Assembly: GCA_025267735.1 (NCBI GenBank)
Contig: CM046299.1
Coordinates: 11,182,232-11,246,231, forward strand
Reading direction: 5' to 3'
DNA length: 64,000 bases
Source: Mactra quadrangularis
Lineage: Eukaryota > Mollusca > Bivalvia > Venerida > Mactridae
Shown here: in pieces, positions 11,424-21,488 of the stretch
How positions within the stretch are numbered: position 1 is the stretch's first letter
Layout of the letters: every line of letters starts with the position of its first letter
Notes under the pieces: model-generated
Seen by the model: the letters and a program-made list of their open reading frames with translations, nothing else
What the model was told of the DNA's origin: nothing
Databases searched by the model: none
Position numbers and translations under genes: made by a program

Positions 11424-11625
11424 TGATTCAAATCCTATTCAGGATAGTTATACCCTTCCATGAAAATTTGACAATAATGTAAATTTTCATCCATTAATAA
11501 GGTATATGGAGAAGTTGCCGGCCTTGAGAATGGGTCGGTGAGTACTTGTTACAGACAATGTTTGGTCCGCTGGCCGCTGTAAAATAGCCTAAAATTGTGT
11601 TGATTCGGCGTTAAATCCAGTATAA
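11424..11625 (+). mobile_element. SINE family 1 (V-SINE/RUDI-like), head-truncated
   Basis: Only a remnant of the tRNA-like head (GATTCAAATCC) remains. The conserved body follows: TTATACCCTTCCATGAAAAT, a TGACAATWATGTMAATTTT segment, and the 3' GGCGTTAAATCC tail. It shares this body with 19435-19725 and 32252-32945. Confidence 0.75.
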
Positions 11626-11984
11626 TAAGTAAATTTAACATGTGAATGAAAAAGAAACAATTTCACCACAGCAAAGTTACCTTGATTCGCATACAGTAAA
11701 ACTTGGTTATAACATACTCGGTTATAACATACACTCGGTAACCCAATTAAACATGAAGTAACTTCTATCAAAATGTTTACGTCTATCAACGGACCATGTA
11801 TGTAAAACTAATCAAAATTCAATAATACCTCTATATTCAGAAAGCTCAAAACCCATAGGTAAATATGTATGTAAATATTTGTGTTGTAGGATACACTAAC
11901 ATTTGTTCATGATTCGAACTTTAATGGTCAAACTAACGTAAACTTGGAAATATTCGTGTGGTGCAAATTCTGCGGTTTTTTTAT

Positions 11985-12215
11985 GTTTTTGTTTTTGAAG
12001 CAAGGAGTCGTGGGATCGATTTTGGTCGGTGCTTACTTTATGAAATAATGTCTTCAACCATTTCCCCCTCCAGCCACTAATTCTAATATATCGGGGATAC
12101 TGAGTTTTCAGTAAATGACGGAAGTATGCGCCTAGAAACTGACATTTTGTAATGCGTTCCAAAATATGTGGCTTACTAAGACCGGAATTGCTTATGCAAC
12201 CCATGTCAAAAATAA
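11985..12215 (+). mobile_element. SINE family 2, partial copy
   Basis: Starts in a B-box-like stretch (GTGGGATCGATT) and continues with a body (ATGAAATAAT...CCATTYYCCCTC...GAAGTAWGCGCC) shared with 19020-19285. The boundaries are approximate. Confidence 0.6.
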
Positions 12216-13045
12216 AAGTGCAGAATTAAATTTCTCGCAGAAATATTCTCTTGCACGGTAAAAAGTTGGTTTAAAAAACTTCATTTAATTAATTTCATAG
12301 AATAAGCAATTTTGCTACATCATTATTGACATGATTAATTAGCAATGTACTTTTTATGTGTACTGTTAAAATTAACCCAGTTTAAGACAAAAAATGGTTT
12401 CACTAAATGCCCTGATAATAACAGGTCAGTTTCTAGTTTAACGGGATATACAGGCAAATGACTGTGCCAAATGTATAGAACCAATTTTAGTCTTTAAAAC
12501 TATATTAAGAACGTAAGAAATCACTTACTAATACCATTTGTCACTTATAACATTCAACTGAACGAATTAAAACATGTGGCATACAAATTGTTGAAAACGA
12601 AAGTAGGATACTGAGGGAATCACCAAGCTATTTATAGATTTGTTATATGTCGTTCTTGCTGAAATTAAACATTTTCATTGGTCGCTTCTTGTCTTTTTCA
12701 ACATTCTTAGGCGGTAAGGATATCTTTTTAATAGAATTATACTAATGTTGCACAATAACAAGCTCTAGAATCTTCTCATCAGTAAATGCATATTTTAACA
12801 CTAATCTATATTTAGCTAACCTGACCCACATGGGTTTAGTTAGGAAACACCCCAAATATTAAGAGAAAATATAGAAATATTTTGCCTAGTATTATATCAG
12901 TTTGTCTGTTTCAATCACAATTATAAAAATATAATACAGAACCAGGAAAATTAGAACTGAAAATATTTGCCTACCAATCCCTTTAAGTAAAAGAAAAAAA
13001 TGTCCATCAAATGTTGTGTAAGCAAATGTTTTTAAGATGACACTA
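12216..13045. other. No feature recognised
   Basis: AT-rich sequence up to the LINE target site. No exon or repeat was identified. Confidence 0.4.
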
Positions 13046-13307
13046 GATGACAGAACAGAACAGAACAGAACAGAACAGAAATTTTATTAGACAAAAGCAC
13101 ATAGACTTATAGTCATAAGCTACATAATATAATATAATGTACAGATGGTTACATACAATTGCAAGTTACATGATATGAAAAAAGACAGATATATATACAT
13201 ACTATATACATGTAATATAACAAAAAAGCATGCCTGTTGTCTAGGGGCGAAAGTATTCTATAAATATCAACAAATGTAAAATGTAAAAATATAAGTGATA
13301 GTGAAAT

Positions 13308-16300
13308 TTAATAAATTAAGGATTTACGCCTGTCAAAAGCTTTGATTAAAAACAATCCTAAGTTTTTAAGTTCTTTTATATTTTCAGACTTTAATAATAA
13401 AGTAAATTTAAACATACTAGGCTTTTTATAATAAAAACGTTTAATGAATTTCTTCCTAAGTTCCTTATAGCAGTCACATATTAAAACAAAATGGTACTCA
13501 TCTTCAACGTGGTTTTTTGTACATAAAATGCATTTACGATCCTGTCTTGGAACATTATTATGTCTACCCGTTTCAATGAGTAATGGGTGTGAAGACAATC
13601 GTATCTTAGATATAGATTGACGTATTTTATAATTTCTTATTTTATATAAATAGCTCGACAAATCAATTTTATCCTTGATATGTTTGTACAAAAATAGTGA
13701 GCTACAAGTATCGACAACTTCGTTCCAATTCGAGAAATAAATATCTTTAAGCCTGGTCGAAAATATATTCAAAAAATGTTTGTGATTTACTGATTCATGA
13801 AAAGTCCAAACATCATTAAACCCTGATTCTTGTAGGATACGTCGTATTCTACTCGCCCAATTATTCATGTTATCAATGTTTTCTAACAGCATGTTATACA
13901 CATATTTTAATATTACATTTTCGCAATCAAACGAATTAATCTTTAACCAGTACTTAATCATTCGAACTTTCCTGCTTATTGATAATGGGTATCGTCCACA
14001 TTCGGCATACAATGCGTAGTTATTGGTAGATTGTTTCACATGTAAAATTCTCTTACAAAATTTCCGTTGGACTCTCTCTATTGTCTCACAGTTTATTGAT
14101 CCCCATATCTCACATGAATAATTTAATATCGAACATACATAAGAGTCAAATAAATTGAATGCTATCTCAACTGGTGTTTCTACATTTTTTAATATGGATG
14201 TCAGAGCACCCATAGACCGTGTAGCCTTATCGGCTAGAATTTTAGTCCCATGCATGAAAGATCCACCGCTAGAAATTGTAAATCCTAAGTAGTTAAAAGT
14301 ATTTACTATTTCGATAATTTGACCTTTATATGTCCATTGTTCGTTTCTTGAGATATTGCCTCCTTTGTGGAAAACGACGATTTTCGTTTTATCAACGTTT
14401 ACCGTTAAATCCCATTTATCACAGTAGACGGCTAGCTGGTCTAATGATCTTTGTAATCCATCACGTGACTCGCTTACAATAACAGCGTCGTCTGCAAACA
14501 TTAGTAAATAAATACAGATTTGGTCAATAGTGAGTCCATCCGAAATATTACTTTGTAACGAGTGTTCAATGTCATTTAGGAACAATGAGAAAAATAATGG
14601 AGAGTTAATTTCACCTTGTAAAAGTCCAATCTCGCTATTAAAAAATTCCGAGAGGCTTCCCATGTGTTTAACCGCTGATTTAATATTAGAGTACATAGAG
14701 CGAATAAGTCTCAATAATTTTCCGTCAATGCCTAGTTGTATCAGTTTGTACCACATATATGACCTATTAATAGTGTCGAATGCTCGTTTAAGATCCACGA
14801 ATGCGGCATACAACTTTTTCCTCTGGCCCAGGAATGACTCTATCAGGGAGTTTAATATAAAAATTGCATCAATTGTGCTGTGTTTGGCCTTAAACCCGAA
14901 TTGAGCGTCGCTTATCACATTGTTCGAAGTGGTCCACTTTTTTAAACGATTATTGATCACAGTAGATAATAGTTTACCAAAGCAGCTCACAAGCGTTATG
15001 CCACGATGATTCATGGGCTCTGACTTTAGTCCTCCTTTGTAAATAGGAACGATAATCCCTGTAGACCACAACACTGGATAGTCGCCCCTGTCAAGAATAA
15101 TATTGAATAGTTTTTCAAGGTATGGCAGTATTATATCGATAGAATCTTTTAAGTACTCGCTCAGAATTTCATCATATGAGCAAGCTTTGCCTGTTTTCAA
15201 ACTTTTTGTCGCTCGAAGTATTTCTTCTTGTGTTATATACGCGTTTAACTCGTCGTACGTTGGTTCATTTATGGTTTCAGCGCTTGAATCGAAACTGTTC
15301 AAGAAATCACTGACTTCCTGATTAACTTCAGCATCACTGGTAGATGATAATTCTTTGAAATATTCGTATAATGCGTCAGAGTCAACTTCAGTTGCATTGG
15401 ATTTATTTTTCTTAGAGAATAATTTCCAGAATTCTTTCGGAGATTTGTTGCGCATGTCATTCATTTTAAAACACCTTCGCCTATTATATAATCGTTTGTA
15501 CTTTAAACAACATTTTTTGTAGTCTTTCTTAGTTAACATCAATCGTGCCCTATTTTCATTAGATTTGACACAGTTGAAGTCATTTAGGGCAATTTGATAT
15601 AATTTTCGTTTGTATATGCATTCATCGTTGAACCATTGTTTCCGGTCATGTTTAATAGAATCGGTGAAATATGATTCTTGCTTAATTGTCACTTTGTGCT
15701 TAAAAAAATGACTCGCTCTGTCTGTTATAAATGCTGAGAATTGATTAACCAATTCATCAGTACTATGGTTATTTACAGAGTTTGTTAGGTCGTCCAGTAT
15801 ATATAAGTCATCTCTTAACAAGCTAAGAAATGCTGGCTTATCCGATTCGTTGTATTTAATTTTGGTAGTATTATATTCCAATGGTTTAGTGCGTTGGGTT
15901 CCGATTTCAATCTCGTATGATAATGGTGCATGGTTCGAAAACTGATTGAAATTTAACACTTCGAAGTTCACTATACGTTCGAACATGCTATGTCCAGTCA
16001 ACACATAATCAACCGTACTCTGTCCATTTGTTGTATAACAGGTAAAACGACCATCAACATCTCTATCTGATCTACCATTCAGACAAAATATATCAACAGT
16101 TTTGCATAGATCTAATAAATGGTCACCGAATGTGTTCGTGGTTTTATCACAGCAATTACGTTCGATTGGTGTAGTTCGATCCTGGCTTGGGTTAAGTTCA
16201 ATATCTGTCGTTTCAGGACTATTTGTAATGAAATCACGTTTTCTACCAATTCGAGCGTTTAAATCGCCTTGTAGTATCACATCGCCCAATTCTTGGAAAT

Positions 16301-16739
16301 GCTGTATTTCAGATTCAAGTTTCTCGAAAGTGTCAATGCCATATAATGAATGAATGGTGGAGTTTTGAGGAGCGATATATGTGCAACATATATAACAATC
16401 ATGTTTCATACCAAAATATTGTTTGTCTATTTTGAGCCACATTATATAGTCAATATCGTTTTTTATCAGTTTAACACCTTTTCGTATCGAGTTTCTCACG
16501 AAAACAATGAGTCCGCCACTTTTGCGTTTAGCTCTTCGATTTATAAATTTCCGGTACGAGTGCATTGGATTATCAAATCCTGTTAGTTTAATGTCACTTG
16601 TTTTTCCCGTCCAAGTCTCAGAAAGACATATAATGTCATATGATGATATCAATTGAGTAAAATCGGTATCATCTTTTTTAGCTCGTGTGAGACCTTCGAC
16701 ATTCCAGCATAATACCTTTAAATTGCCCCCACAAACAGC
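13308..16739 (-). CDS. LINE ORF2p: APE endonuclease and reverse transcriptase
   Basis: Makes the target nick and copies LINE RNA into DNA at the insertion site. The open frame starts straight after the ORF1 TAG and runs 1143 codons. The first in-frame ATG is well inside the endonuclease domain. The endonuclease motif WNVEGL (residues 12-17) and SETW (40-43) come first, then QGDLNARIG and SNHAPL (the usual D of SDH is N here). The reverse transcriptase domain has AFDT, a GEINSPL box and FADD at nt 14487-14498 (about residue 748). A C-terminal CILC...H...C cluster resembles the zinc knuckle of many LINEs. No RNase H is visible. Because WNVEGL lies upstream of any ATG, the Met-less start is likely real, which implies readthrough or non-AUG initiation. 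Confidence 0.93.
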   Translation of the reverse strand, partial: AVCGGNLKVLCWNVEGLTRAKKDDTDFTQLISSYDIICLSETWTGKTSDIKLTGFDNPMHSYRKFINRRAKRKSGGLIVFVRNSIRKGVKLIKNDIDYIMWLKIDKQYFGMKHDCYICCTYIAPQNSTIHSLYGIDTFEKLESEIQHFQELGDVILQGDLNARIGRKRDFITNSPETTDIELNPSQDRTTPIERNCCDKTTNTFGDHLLDLCKTVDIFCLNGRSDRDVDGRFTCYTTNGQSTVDYVLTGHSMFERIVNFEVLNFNQFSNHAPLSYEIEIGTQRTKPLEYNTTKIKYNESDKPAFLSLLRDDLYILDDLTNSVNNHSTDELVNQFSAFITDRASHFFKHKVTIKQESYFTDSIKHDRKQWFNDECIYKRKLYQIALNDFNCVKSNENRARLMLTKKDYKKCCLKYKRLYNRRRCFKMNDMRNKSPKEFWKLFSKKNKSNATEVDSDALYEYFKELSSTSDAEVNQEVSDFLNSFDSSAETINEPTYDELNAYITQEEILRATKSLKTGKACSYDEILSEYLKDSIDIILPYLEKLFNIILDRGDYPVLWSTGIIVPIYKGGLKSEPMNHRGITLVSCFGKLLSTVINNRLKKWTTSNNVISDAQFGFKAKHSTIDAIFILNSLIESFLGQRKKLYAAFVDLKRAFDTINRSYMWYKLIQLGIDGKLLRLIRSMYSNIKSAVKHMGSLSEFFNSEIGLLQGEINSPLFFSLFLNDIEHSLQSNISDGLTIDQICIYLLMFADDAVIVSESRDGLQRSLDQLAVYCDKWDLTVNVDKTKIVVFHKGGNISRNEQWTYKGQIIEIVNTFNYLGFTISSGGSFMHGTKILADKATRSMGALTSILKNVETPVEIAFNLFDSYVCSILNYSCEIWGSINCETIERVQRKFCKRILHVKQSTNNYALYAECGRYPLSISRKVRMIKYWLKINSFDCENVILKYVYNMLLENIDNMNNWASRIRRILQESGFNDVWTFHESVNHKHFLNIFSTRLKDIYFSNWNEVVDTCSSLFLYKHIKDKIDLSSYLYKIRNYKIRQSISKIRLSSHPLLIETGRHNNVPRQDRKCILCTKNHVEDEYHFVLICDCYKELRKKFIKRFYYKKPSMFKFTLLLKSENIKELKNLGLFLIKAFDRRKSLIY

Positions 16740-17762
16740 CTATGCTTGCTCTGTATATTTTTGACCATCAATGTATAAAGTGTCATAGTCAATGTATGCA
16801 CGTTTGTTATCCTTTCTGGCCTCTTTCATAATTTTTACTAAGTTTTGCCTTTTATTCAGTATTTCTCTAGGATATTGTGGACTTACACCAAAATTTGAGT
16901 TTTTCAAATTAGATGAGTTTTTTCGAACTTTCTCACTGTCCAAAAAATTTTCAAAAATTACTTGAACTGGCCTAGTTTTCTCCTCCTTGAATTTACCCCA
17001 TCTCGTAGCACTTTCAATTTTTATAGTTTTTGTTGCATCAGGGATTTTCATTTCATTCTCAATAAATTTCAAAATTTCGATTTTGCACTTATCATTGTCA
17101 TCGTCATCGATATCCGGAATCTTGTAAAATATCAGATTCTTACTTAGTTCCTGTCTTTGTTGTTCGATCCTTCTATATTCCATGTCACTTTCCTTAATGC
17201 TTTGTTCCTGTACTGTCTTGATTTCTTTTAACTTTAGCTCAATTTCAGTTTGTTTTTGTTGTAAATACTCAAGCTGATCTGATTCAAATGATCTGCTATT
17301 CTCAATATCACACAATTTAGTTTCGAGATTGTTTACCTTATGTTCAATTTTGTCTGTTCGCTGTGTGATATTATTAACGGCCGACTCGATAGAGTCTAGT
17401 TTGGCCAATCTAGTGTCCATTGATTCCAACCTTTGGAGGATTGCCGTCATAACAATATCCATTGAGTTCACAGATTGTTGTGTCGCTTGATTTGCCATGA
17501 TTTGTTGTCCTTGATTGAACACTGGCGTGCATGGCGTGCACGGTGTATTTGGGAACGTATTTTGCATTGCATAACTAATTCCTTGTGGCAACATATAAGT
17601 CATATTTGACATATTTGGGAGATTAACAGCACCTGTTTGGTTACCAGGTGAAATTGTAGTACAAGTTGGCGAGGTCATGTTTTGATTTTGCATTGTGTTT
17701 CGTTTCGAACCGCCTTCACGATCACTGGGAGAGTTATTACTCTTTTTCCGTTTCCTCGTCAT
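16740..17762 (-). CDS. LINE ORF1p: L1-type RNA-binding protein
   Basis: The 340-residue protein packages LINE RNA into RNPs. Residues 1-25 are basic (TRKRKKSNN start) and residues 25-100 are a low-complexity N/T/P/Q-rich region. A long coiled coil occupies about 103-207, expected to oligomerise. An RRM begins at NLIFYKIPD (209-217), and a C-terminal domain about 290-335 has FGVSPQYPREIL and AYIDYDTLYIDG. This is the L1ORF1p / Transposase_22 architecture, without a CCHC zinc knuckle. ATG at 17760-17762 follows a 158-bp leader. It ends in TAG at 16740-16742, and the next codon continues ORF2 in the same frame. Confidence 0.92.
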   Translation of the reverse strand: MTRKRKKSNNSPSDREGGSKRNTMQNQNMTSPTCTTISPGNQTGAVNLPNMSNMTYMLPQGISYAMQNTFPNTPCTPCTPVFNQGQQIMANQATQQSVNSMDIVMTAILQRLESMDTRLAKLDSIESAVNNITQRTDKIEHKVNNLETKLCDIENSRSFESDQLEYLQQKQTEIELKLKEIKTVQEQSIKESDMEYRRIEQQRQELSKNLIFYKIPDIDDDDNDKCKIEILKFIENEMKIPDATKTIKIESATRWGKFKEEKTRPVQVIFENFLDSEKVRKNSSNLKNSNFGVSPQYPREILNKRQNLVKIMKEARKDNKRAYIDYDTLYIDGQKYTEQA

Positions 17763-17927
17763 GAATTTCGTTTATATACGTAATAGTACTTACACTGCAC
17801 TATATTTTAGTCCAAACATTTTAATTTTTAATCCAAATATACTGTAATAAATCCATTTTTAAATCCAAATTGTATGAATTCAAATTTTTCACATCCGTTC
17901 CCTGCGCATGCGCACTTACCGATGACA

Positions 17928-18852
17928 CATTTCTAGGAAGGCACATTTATGGTTGTGACTGACTTTTGATTCACCTTCTTCCTTCACAGATGGTTTATTA
18001 AAACAGGATTAAAGATATTGATCAAAGTACTGACATTACTGTCATAAAGTTGCTAATGAAATAGTTATTAAAGCTGATCATGACGCTACACTCTTGTAAT
18101 AACTTCAAAAAACTTTTTAATAAATGTGCGGTTATTAAAGGAGTATGCGGTTTTCACAGGAAAGTGTGATAAGTCGTGCGACCGTTATTACTTACTGCTG
18201 ATAATACATTTACAGTCTGTTACAGTCTATTTATAGAAACATTATCACGCTGAGGTTGCTCATTATCTTGAAATATGAGAATAACGATATCGTCCAAGTA
18301 ATCCGCATGAGATTTTGCAGTAATTTCTATCGGACTGGCTCGGTTATGTTCGTTAGAGCCAATGTAAATTGCTGAAAGTTTAACTACTGATTGTTAACCC
18401 TCTCGTGCCCTGTTAGAGCTCTGTTCAATATATGCTTTGTATGTCTCAACTAGAGAAAATGATAAAATCAATGGCTTTACTTTAAATTTCATCCGTGAAA
18501 TGACCTGACGCACTTTATTTTTTTGCATCTTGAATGAGTTGTTATAATACAAACATTTTCAAATTAAACTATTTATTGTACTCAATACTCATTGGGACGG
18601 ATACTGACAAATATTGTGTGATGGGTAAGAAATGACAGACACAGTTACAGAACCGAATTATGGGATTTATAAAACCGTAAGAAACAAAATATGTTAAAAA
18701 TGAATTGGTGATAATAGTTTTTCTGTAACCAGCGTATACAAACAACATATCTAGGCGGAAAACAGCGACATGGTCAAGCTCATTTGACATCATTCACGAA
18801 AATTAAGACAATATAATATACTATATGATATTATTTATTCCTATATTTTCAG
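17928..18852. other. Intergenic or intronic sequence, nothing recognised
   Basis: No exon was recognised. It may be the intron upstream of the exon at 18853, because that exon begins at a splice acceptor and its 5' partner was not found. Confidence 0.4.
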
Positions 18853-18957
18853 ACTTATATGTGTAAATGGTGTGGTACGAGATATTGTAAAGAATGTCTA
18901 CGAGGTGACTTTGTTGGTTTAATGGTAGAACCTACTCAATGTAGAATCTGTTTACAG
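18853..18957 (+). CDS. Cysteine-cluster protein, penultimate exon
   Basis: A 35-codon exon between a TTTTCAG acceptor and a CAG|GTATTT donor, phase 0 at both ends. It encodes TYMCKWCGTRYCKECLRGDF followed by VGLMVEPTQCRICLQ. Three CxxC pairs (residues 4/7, 12/15, 30/33) plus a cysteine at the start of the next exon suggest a compact zinc-binding module, RING- or treble-clef-like. Compositional coherence, exact phase and the joined reading frame with 19782-19979 make the exon convincing. Upstream exons are not visible in the window; the LINE at 13-18 kb or more distant sequence may separate them. I do not recognise a named family. Confidence 0.75.
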
Positions 18958-19019
18958 GTATTTATAACTACATTGTGTATTACCTTTCATCTCAATTAAA
19001 AAATAATATGGACGGTTTG

Positions 19020-19285
19020 CAATCCTACGTATCTGATCGAGGGATCGTGGGTTCGATTACTGGGCGGGGCATACTTTCGTAGAATTTGGTCATGAAATAA
19101 TTCCTACGGCCATTCTCCCTCTGATTGTTAATCTTGTATGGTAGTTGTCAGTAACTGATTGAAGTAAGCGCCTTTTAACTGGTTAACAGCTAAATCCAGA
19201 TTTTAGCTTTTCCAGGAACATTGAGTAGGTTGACTGACACCCGTAAAATGTGTTGCTACGGCTAAATAATAAAATAAACCAAAAA
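19020..19285 (+). mobile_element. SINE family 2 in intron
   Basis: Has a tRNA-like head with GTGGGTTCGATTACTGGGC (B box), a body with GCATACTTTCGTAG...CCATTCTCCCTC, and a 3' end TGTTGCTACGGCTAAATAAT. It is inserted in the last intron of the cysteine-cluster gene in the sense orientation. Confidence 0.65.
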
Positions 19286-19434
19286 TATTAATTGCTTGAT
19301 TAAAAAACATAGTTAAAAGTGGCTAATACGAGAACATAAAATAATTCTGATAACTGTGGTAGGTATCAAAATCAGTGGGGTACATAAATGCGCCATTGAG
19401 AGTTGAATATTATTTAATGATATCAACATACAAA

Positions 19435-19725
19435 ACCCGGGTCGATAGCGCAGTTGGTAGCGTGACGGGATTTGCAATCTCGTGTCCCGAAGGCGGTACG
19501 GGTTCGAATCCCCCCGGGGAGGTTATACCCTTCCATGAAAATTTGACAATTATGTCAATTTTCCTCCATAATAAAGGTGAATGGAGAAGTTTCCGGCCTT
19601 GTGGAAGGGTATGTGAGTACTGGTTAAAGACAAGGTCCAGGAAAGCTATAGGTTAGGTGCGCTGGACGCCGTTATATGACCTTTACAATGTGTTGCTACG
19701 GCGTTAAACCCAACAACAACAAAAA
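19435..19725 (+). mobile_element. SINE family 1 (V-SINE/RUDI-like), full length with TSD
   Basis: The 13-bp duplication ATCAACATACAAA flanks it exactly (19422-19434 and 19726-19738). The head holds A box TAGCGCAGTTGGTAGCG and B box GGTTCGAATCC. The body matches the copies at 11424 and 32252, and the tail is GGCGTTAAACCC followed by (CAA)n. The perfect duplication marks it as recent. It lies in the last intron of the cysteine-cluster gene. Confidence 0.9.
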
Positions 19726-19781
19726 ATCAACATACAAATATTGATATTTCTTTTTCTTCTTAATCTTGAATTTTATTTCAG

Positions 19782-19979
19782 AAAAAATGTCAAGGTGTCC
19801 GCGTGGAATACGTGCCACGTGCAAACAACGCAGACGATGAGGGTGGAAATAAGAAACGTGGAATGTCGGCACGGAGTTCGCGTAGTGCAAAATCTGCAAA
19901 GTCTTCGAAATCAAAGAGCGCCAAAGGTTCTAAGAAAAAATCTGGCAAAAAATCAGGGAAGAAGAAGAAAAAGAAGTAG
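19782..19979 (+). CDS. Cysteine-cluster protein, terminal exon with lysine-rich tail
   Basis: Acceptor TTTATTTCAG, phase 0. It encodes 65 residues: KKCQGVRVEYVPR completes the cysteine cluster, then an acidic NNADDEGG link, then a serine/lysine tail of repeated SAKS, KSAKGS and KKSGKK units that ends in six lysines before TAG (19977-19979). The tail resembles nuclear/nucleolar targeting or nucleic-acid-binding tails; function is unknown. A polyadenylation signal lies 113 bp after the stop. Confidence 0.8.
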   Translation, partial: KKCQGVRVEYVPRANNADDEGGNKKRGMSARSSRSAKSAKSSKSKSAKGSKKKSGKKSGKKKKKK

Positions 19980-20091
19980 GAAGAGAGATTTTAAATTTGA
20001 CTACGTTTCTATAGCAATATGATTAGGATATAATATTTGTTCTCTCGTGGTATACTGTTCATTGTACAACGGCTTGGTGTTTCTGTGTAGG

Positions 20092-20097
20092 AATAAA
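20092..20097 (+). promoter_or_regulatory. Polyadenylation signal AATAAA
   Basis: Canonical hexamer 113 bp downstream of the stop of the cysteine-cluster gene. Further AATAAA copies follow at about 20115-20125. Confidence 0.7.
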
Positions 20098-20125
20098 ATG
20101 GTTTCTAATACTAAATAAAATAAAG

Positions 20126-20867
20126 GAATTGATTGGTAAAGTATAGTTCAGATATAAAAGAACATCAAAATCGATGGTCATACTAGCGGGCTGGTCTTAT
20201 TATTAGGACATTTTCTTTTAAAACCAGGTGTTCTTTATGGCAGAACTTCACTGTATTATGTGTTAAGAAGATTCAAATTGTTTTTTTCTAGAATGACCGT
20301 ATAGTTGTTATTAAAAACAATTATATCCAAGCATGAAGAGGACTGCAAACATATTTTCGTCATTTCAGTTCATCTGGTTAGATTATCATTACAACCAATT
20401 TTTACTGCCTTGAACATATGTATACGTAAGAAACTAGCCTTTCTCCAAAAGCATAAAAGTTGTTTAAAATGCTTTAACTGCCATTTTCGTTTGTGATAAA
20501 ATATATCTAATTGATAATCTGTGTACATGGTAGAATCTACAAAAGTTAAGGGTTGATACTGTCTTTGAATGAACTGGTGTCTTTCTTTCTTGCAAATCTT
20601 AACTTTAACTAATGAATATCCATTCTCTATACCATCGGGCAAGTAACTTCAAAACACTTTTTCTAGCCACTATTCTTTTATTCAAAAGTTGACGGACAGT
20701 ACATGTTTTTATGTGTAAATATTTTTGCGACTGACACAACTCCGAACAAAAGAAACTAAAATTGATTAACTACATGTAAAATATACATGTACATGCCGAC
20801 CAGTCAACATTCTTTGATTCTGGAAATTATTTTACAAAATTTCTATTATGTGACTTTATTGTTTATC
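20126..20867. other. No feature recognised
   Basis: AT-rich sequence after the gene's 3' end, with overlapping chance ORFs on both strands around 20305-20642. Confidence 0.4.
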
Positions 20868-20872
20868 AATGT

Positions 20873-21285
20873 CAGGGCTCGAATATAAGCTCGCATACTC
20901 GCAAAATGCGAGTGGGTTTTGAAAACTGCGAGTAACTTTTATTCTAACTCGCAATTTTCGCGAGTTGAAATCGCCGCAAAAGTTTTACTGCCTAAACTAG
21001 TAAGGCTCAAATCAGCATTGAAAAGATCATGTAGATTGAAAGAATTAATTAAAGATTCACTGTTAAAACATGCTGGTATAAATTTGTCTATCTCTCATTA
21101 ACGCCATTGTTCTCTCTAGATAAATGTAGCACTAAGTTGTTTTTATATTGCATATATAAATATTTACTATGTATGCTATTAAAATTTGAAGAAATAATGC
21201 CAGTGATTATTTTCATTTTGCAAGTTGAAAAAAAATCAACTCGCAAAAATTTGCGAGCCCAATTTTTTGTTAAATTCGAGTTCTG
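20873..21285. mobile_element. CAGGGCTCG MITE with 5-bp duplication
   Basis: Left end CAGGGCTCGAATATAAG and right end the inverse of CAGAACTCGAATTTAAC. The 5-bp AATGT flanks both ends (20868-20872 and 21286-21290). Subterminal CTCGCAAAA/TTTGCGAG palindromes are present. hAT-like, non-autonomous. Confidence 0.65.
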
Positions 21286-21488
21286 AATGTGTACATACAT
21301 TGTCTAGAAACAATTTTATTAAATATATATGCTGAAGTTAATTTTATAATCGTTTTACTTATGTCATTATCCATGAATTTATACAATGGACTATGCTATG
21401 AAATGTCCACAGACTGGTAATGATCCATGGTCGGAGATGGGAACAAACCCACGACCATTCAATGTGTAAACGAACACTTCAACACGTA

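Larger units (their letters stand above)
13053..17920 (-). mobile_element. Full-length APE-type LINE (non-LTR retrotransposon)
   Basis: A 4.87-kb element on the minus strand. The 7-bp direct repeat GATGACA flanks both ends exactly (13046-13052 and 17921-17927). The 5' UTR is about 158 bp and starts GGTAAGTGCGCATGCGCAGG. ORF1 encodes an L1-type RNA-binding protein and ORF2 an endonuclease/reverse transcriptase. A 255-bp 3' UTR ends in a (TTCTG)n tail rather than poly(A). Both ORFs are uninterrupted, so this looks like a young, possibly competent insertion. ORF1 and ORF2 lie in the same frame with one TAG between them. I see no RNase H domain and cannot fix the clade by eye. Confidence 0.93.

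Noticed and set aside
14530..16586. Plus-strand ORFs of 72-124 codons
   Set aside because: They lie antisense to the LINE ORF2, which has full motif support on the minus strand.
19440..19512. Functional tRNA gene at the head of the SINE
   Set aside because: Boxes A and B are good, but the sequence runs straight into the conserved SINE body and is bracketed by a 13-bp target duplication.
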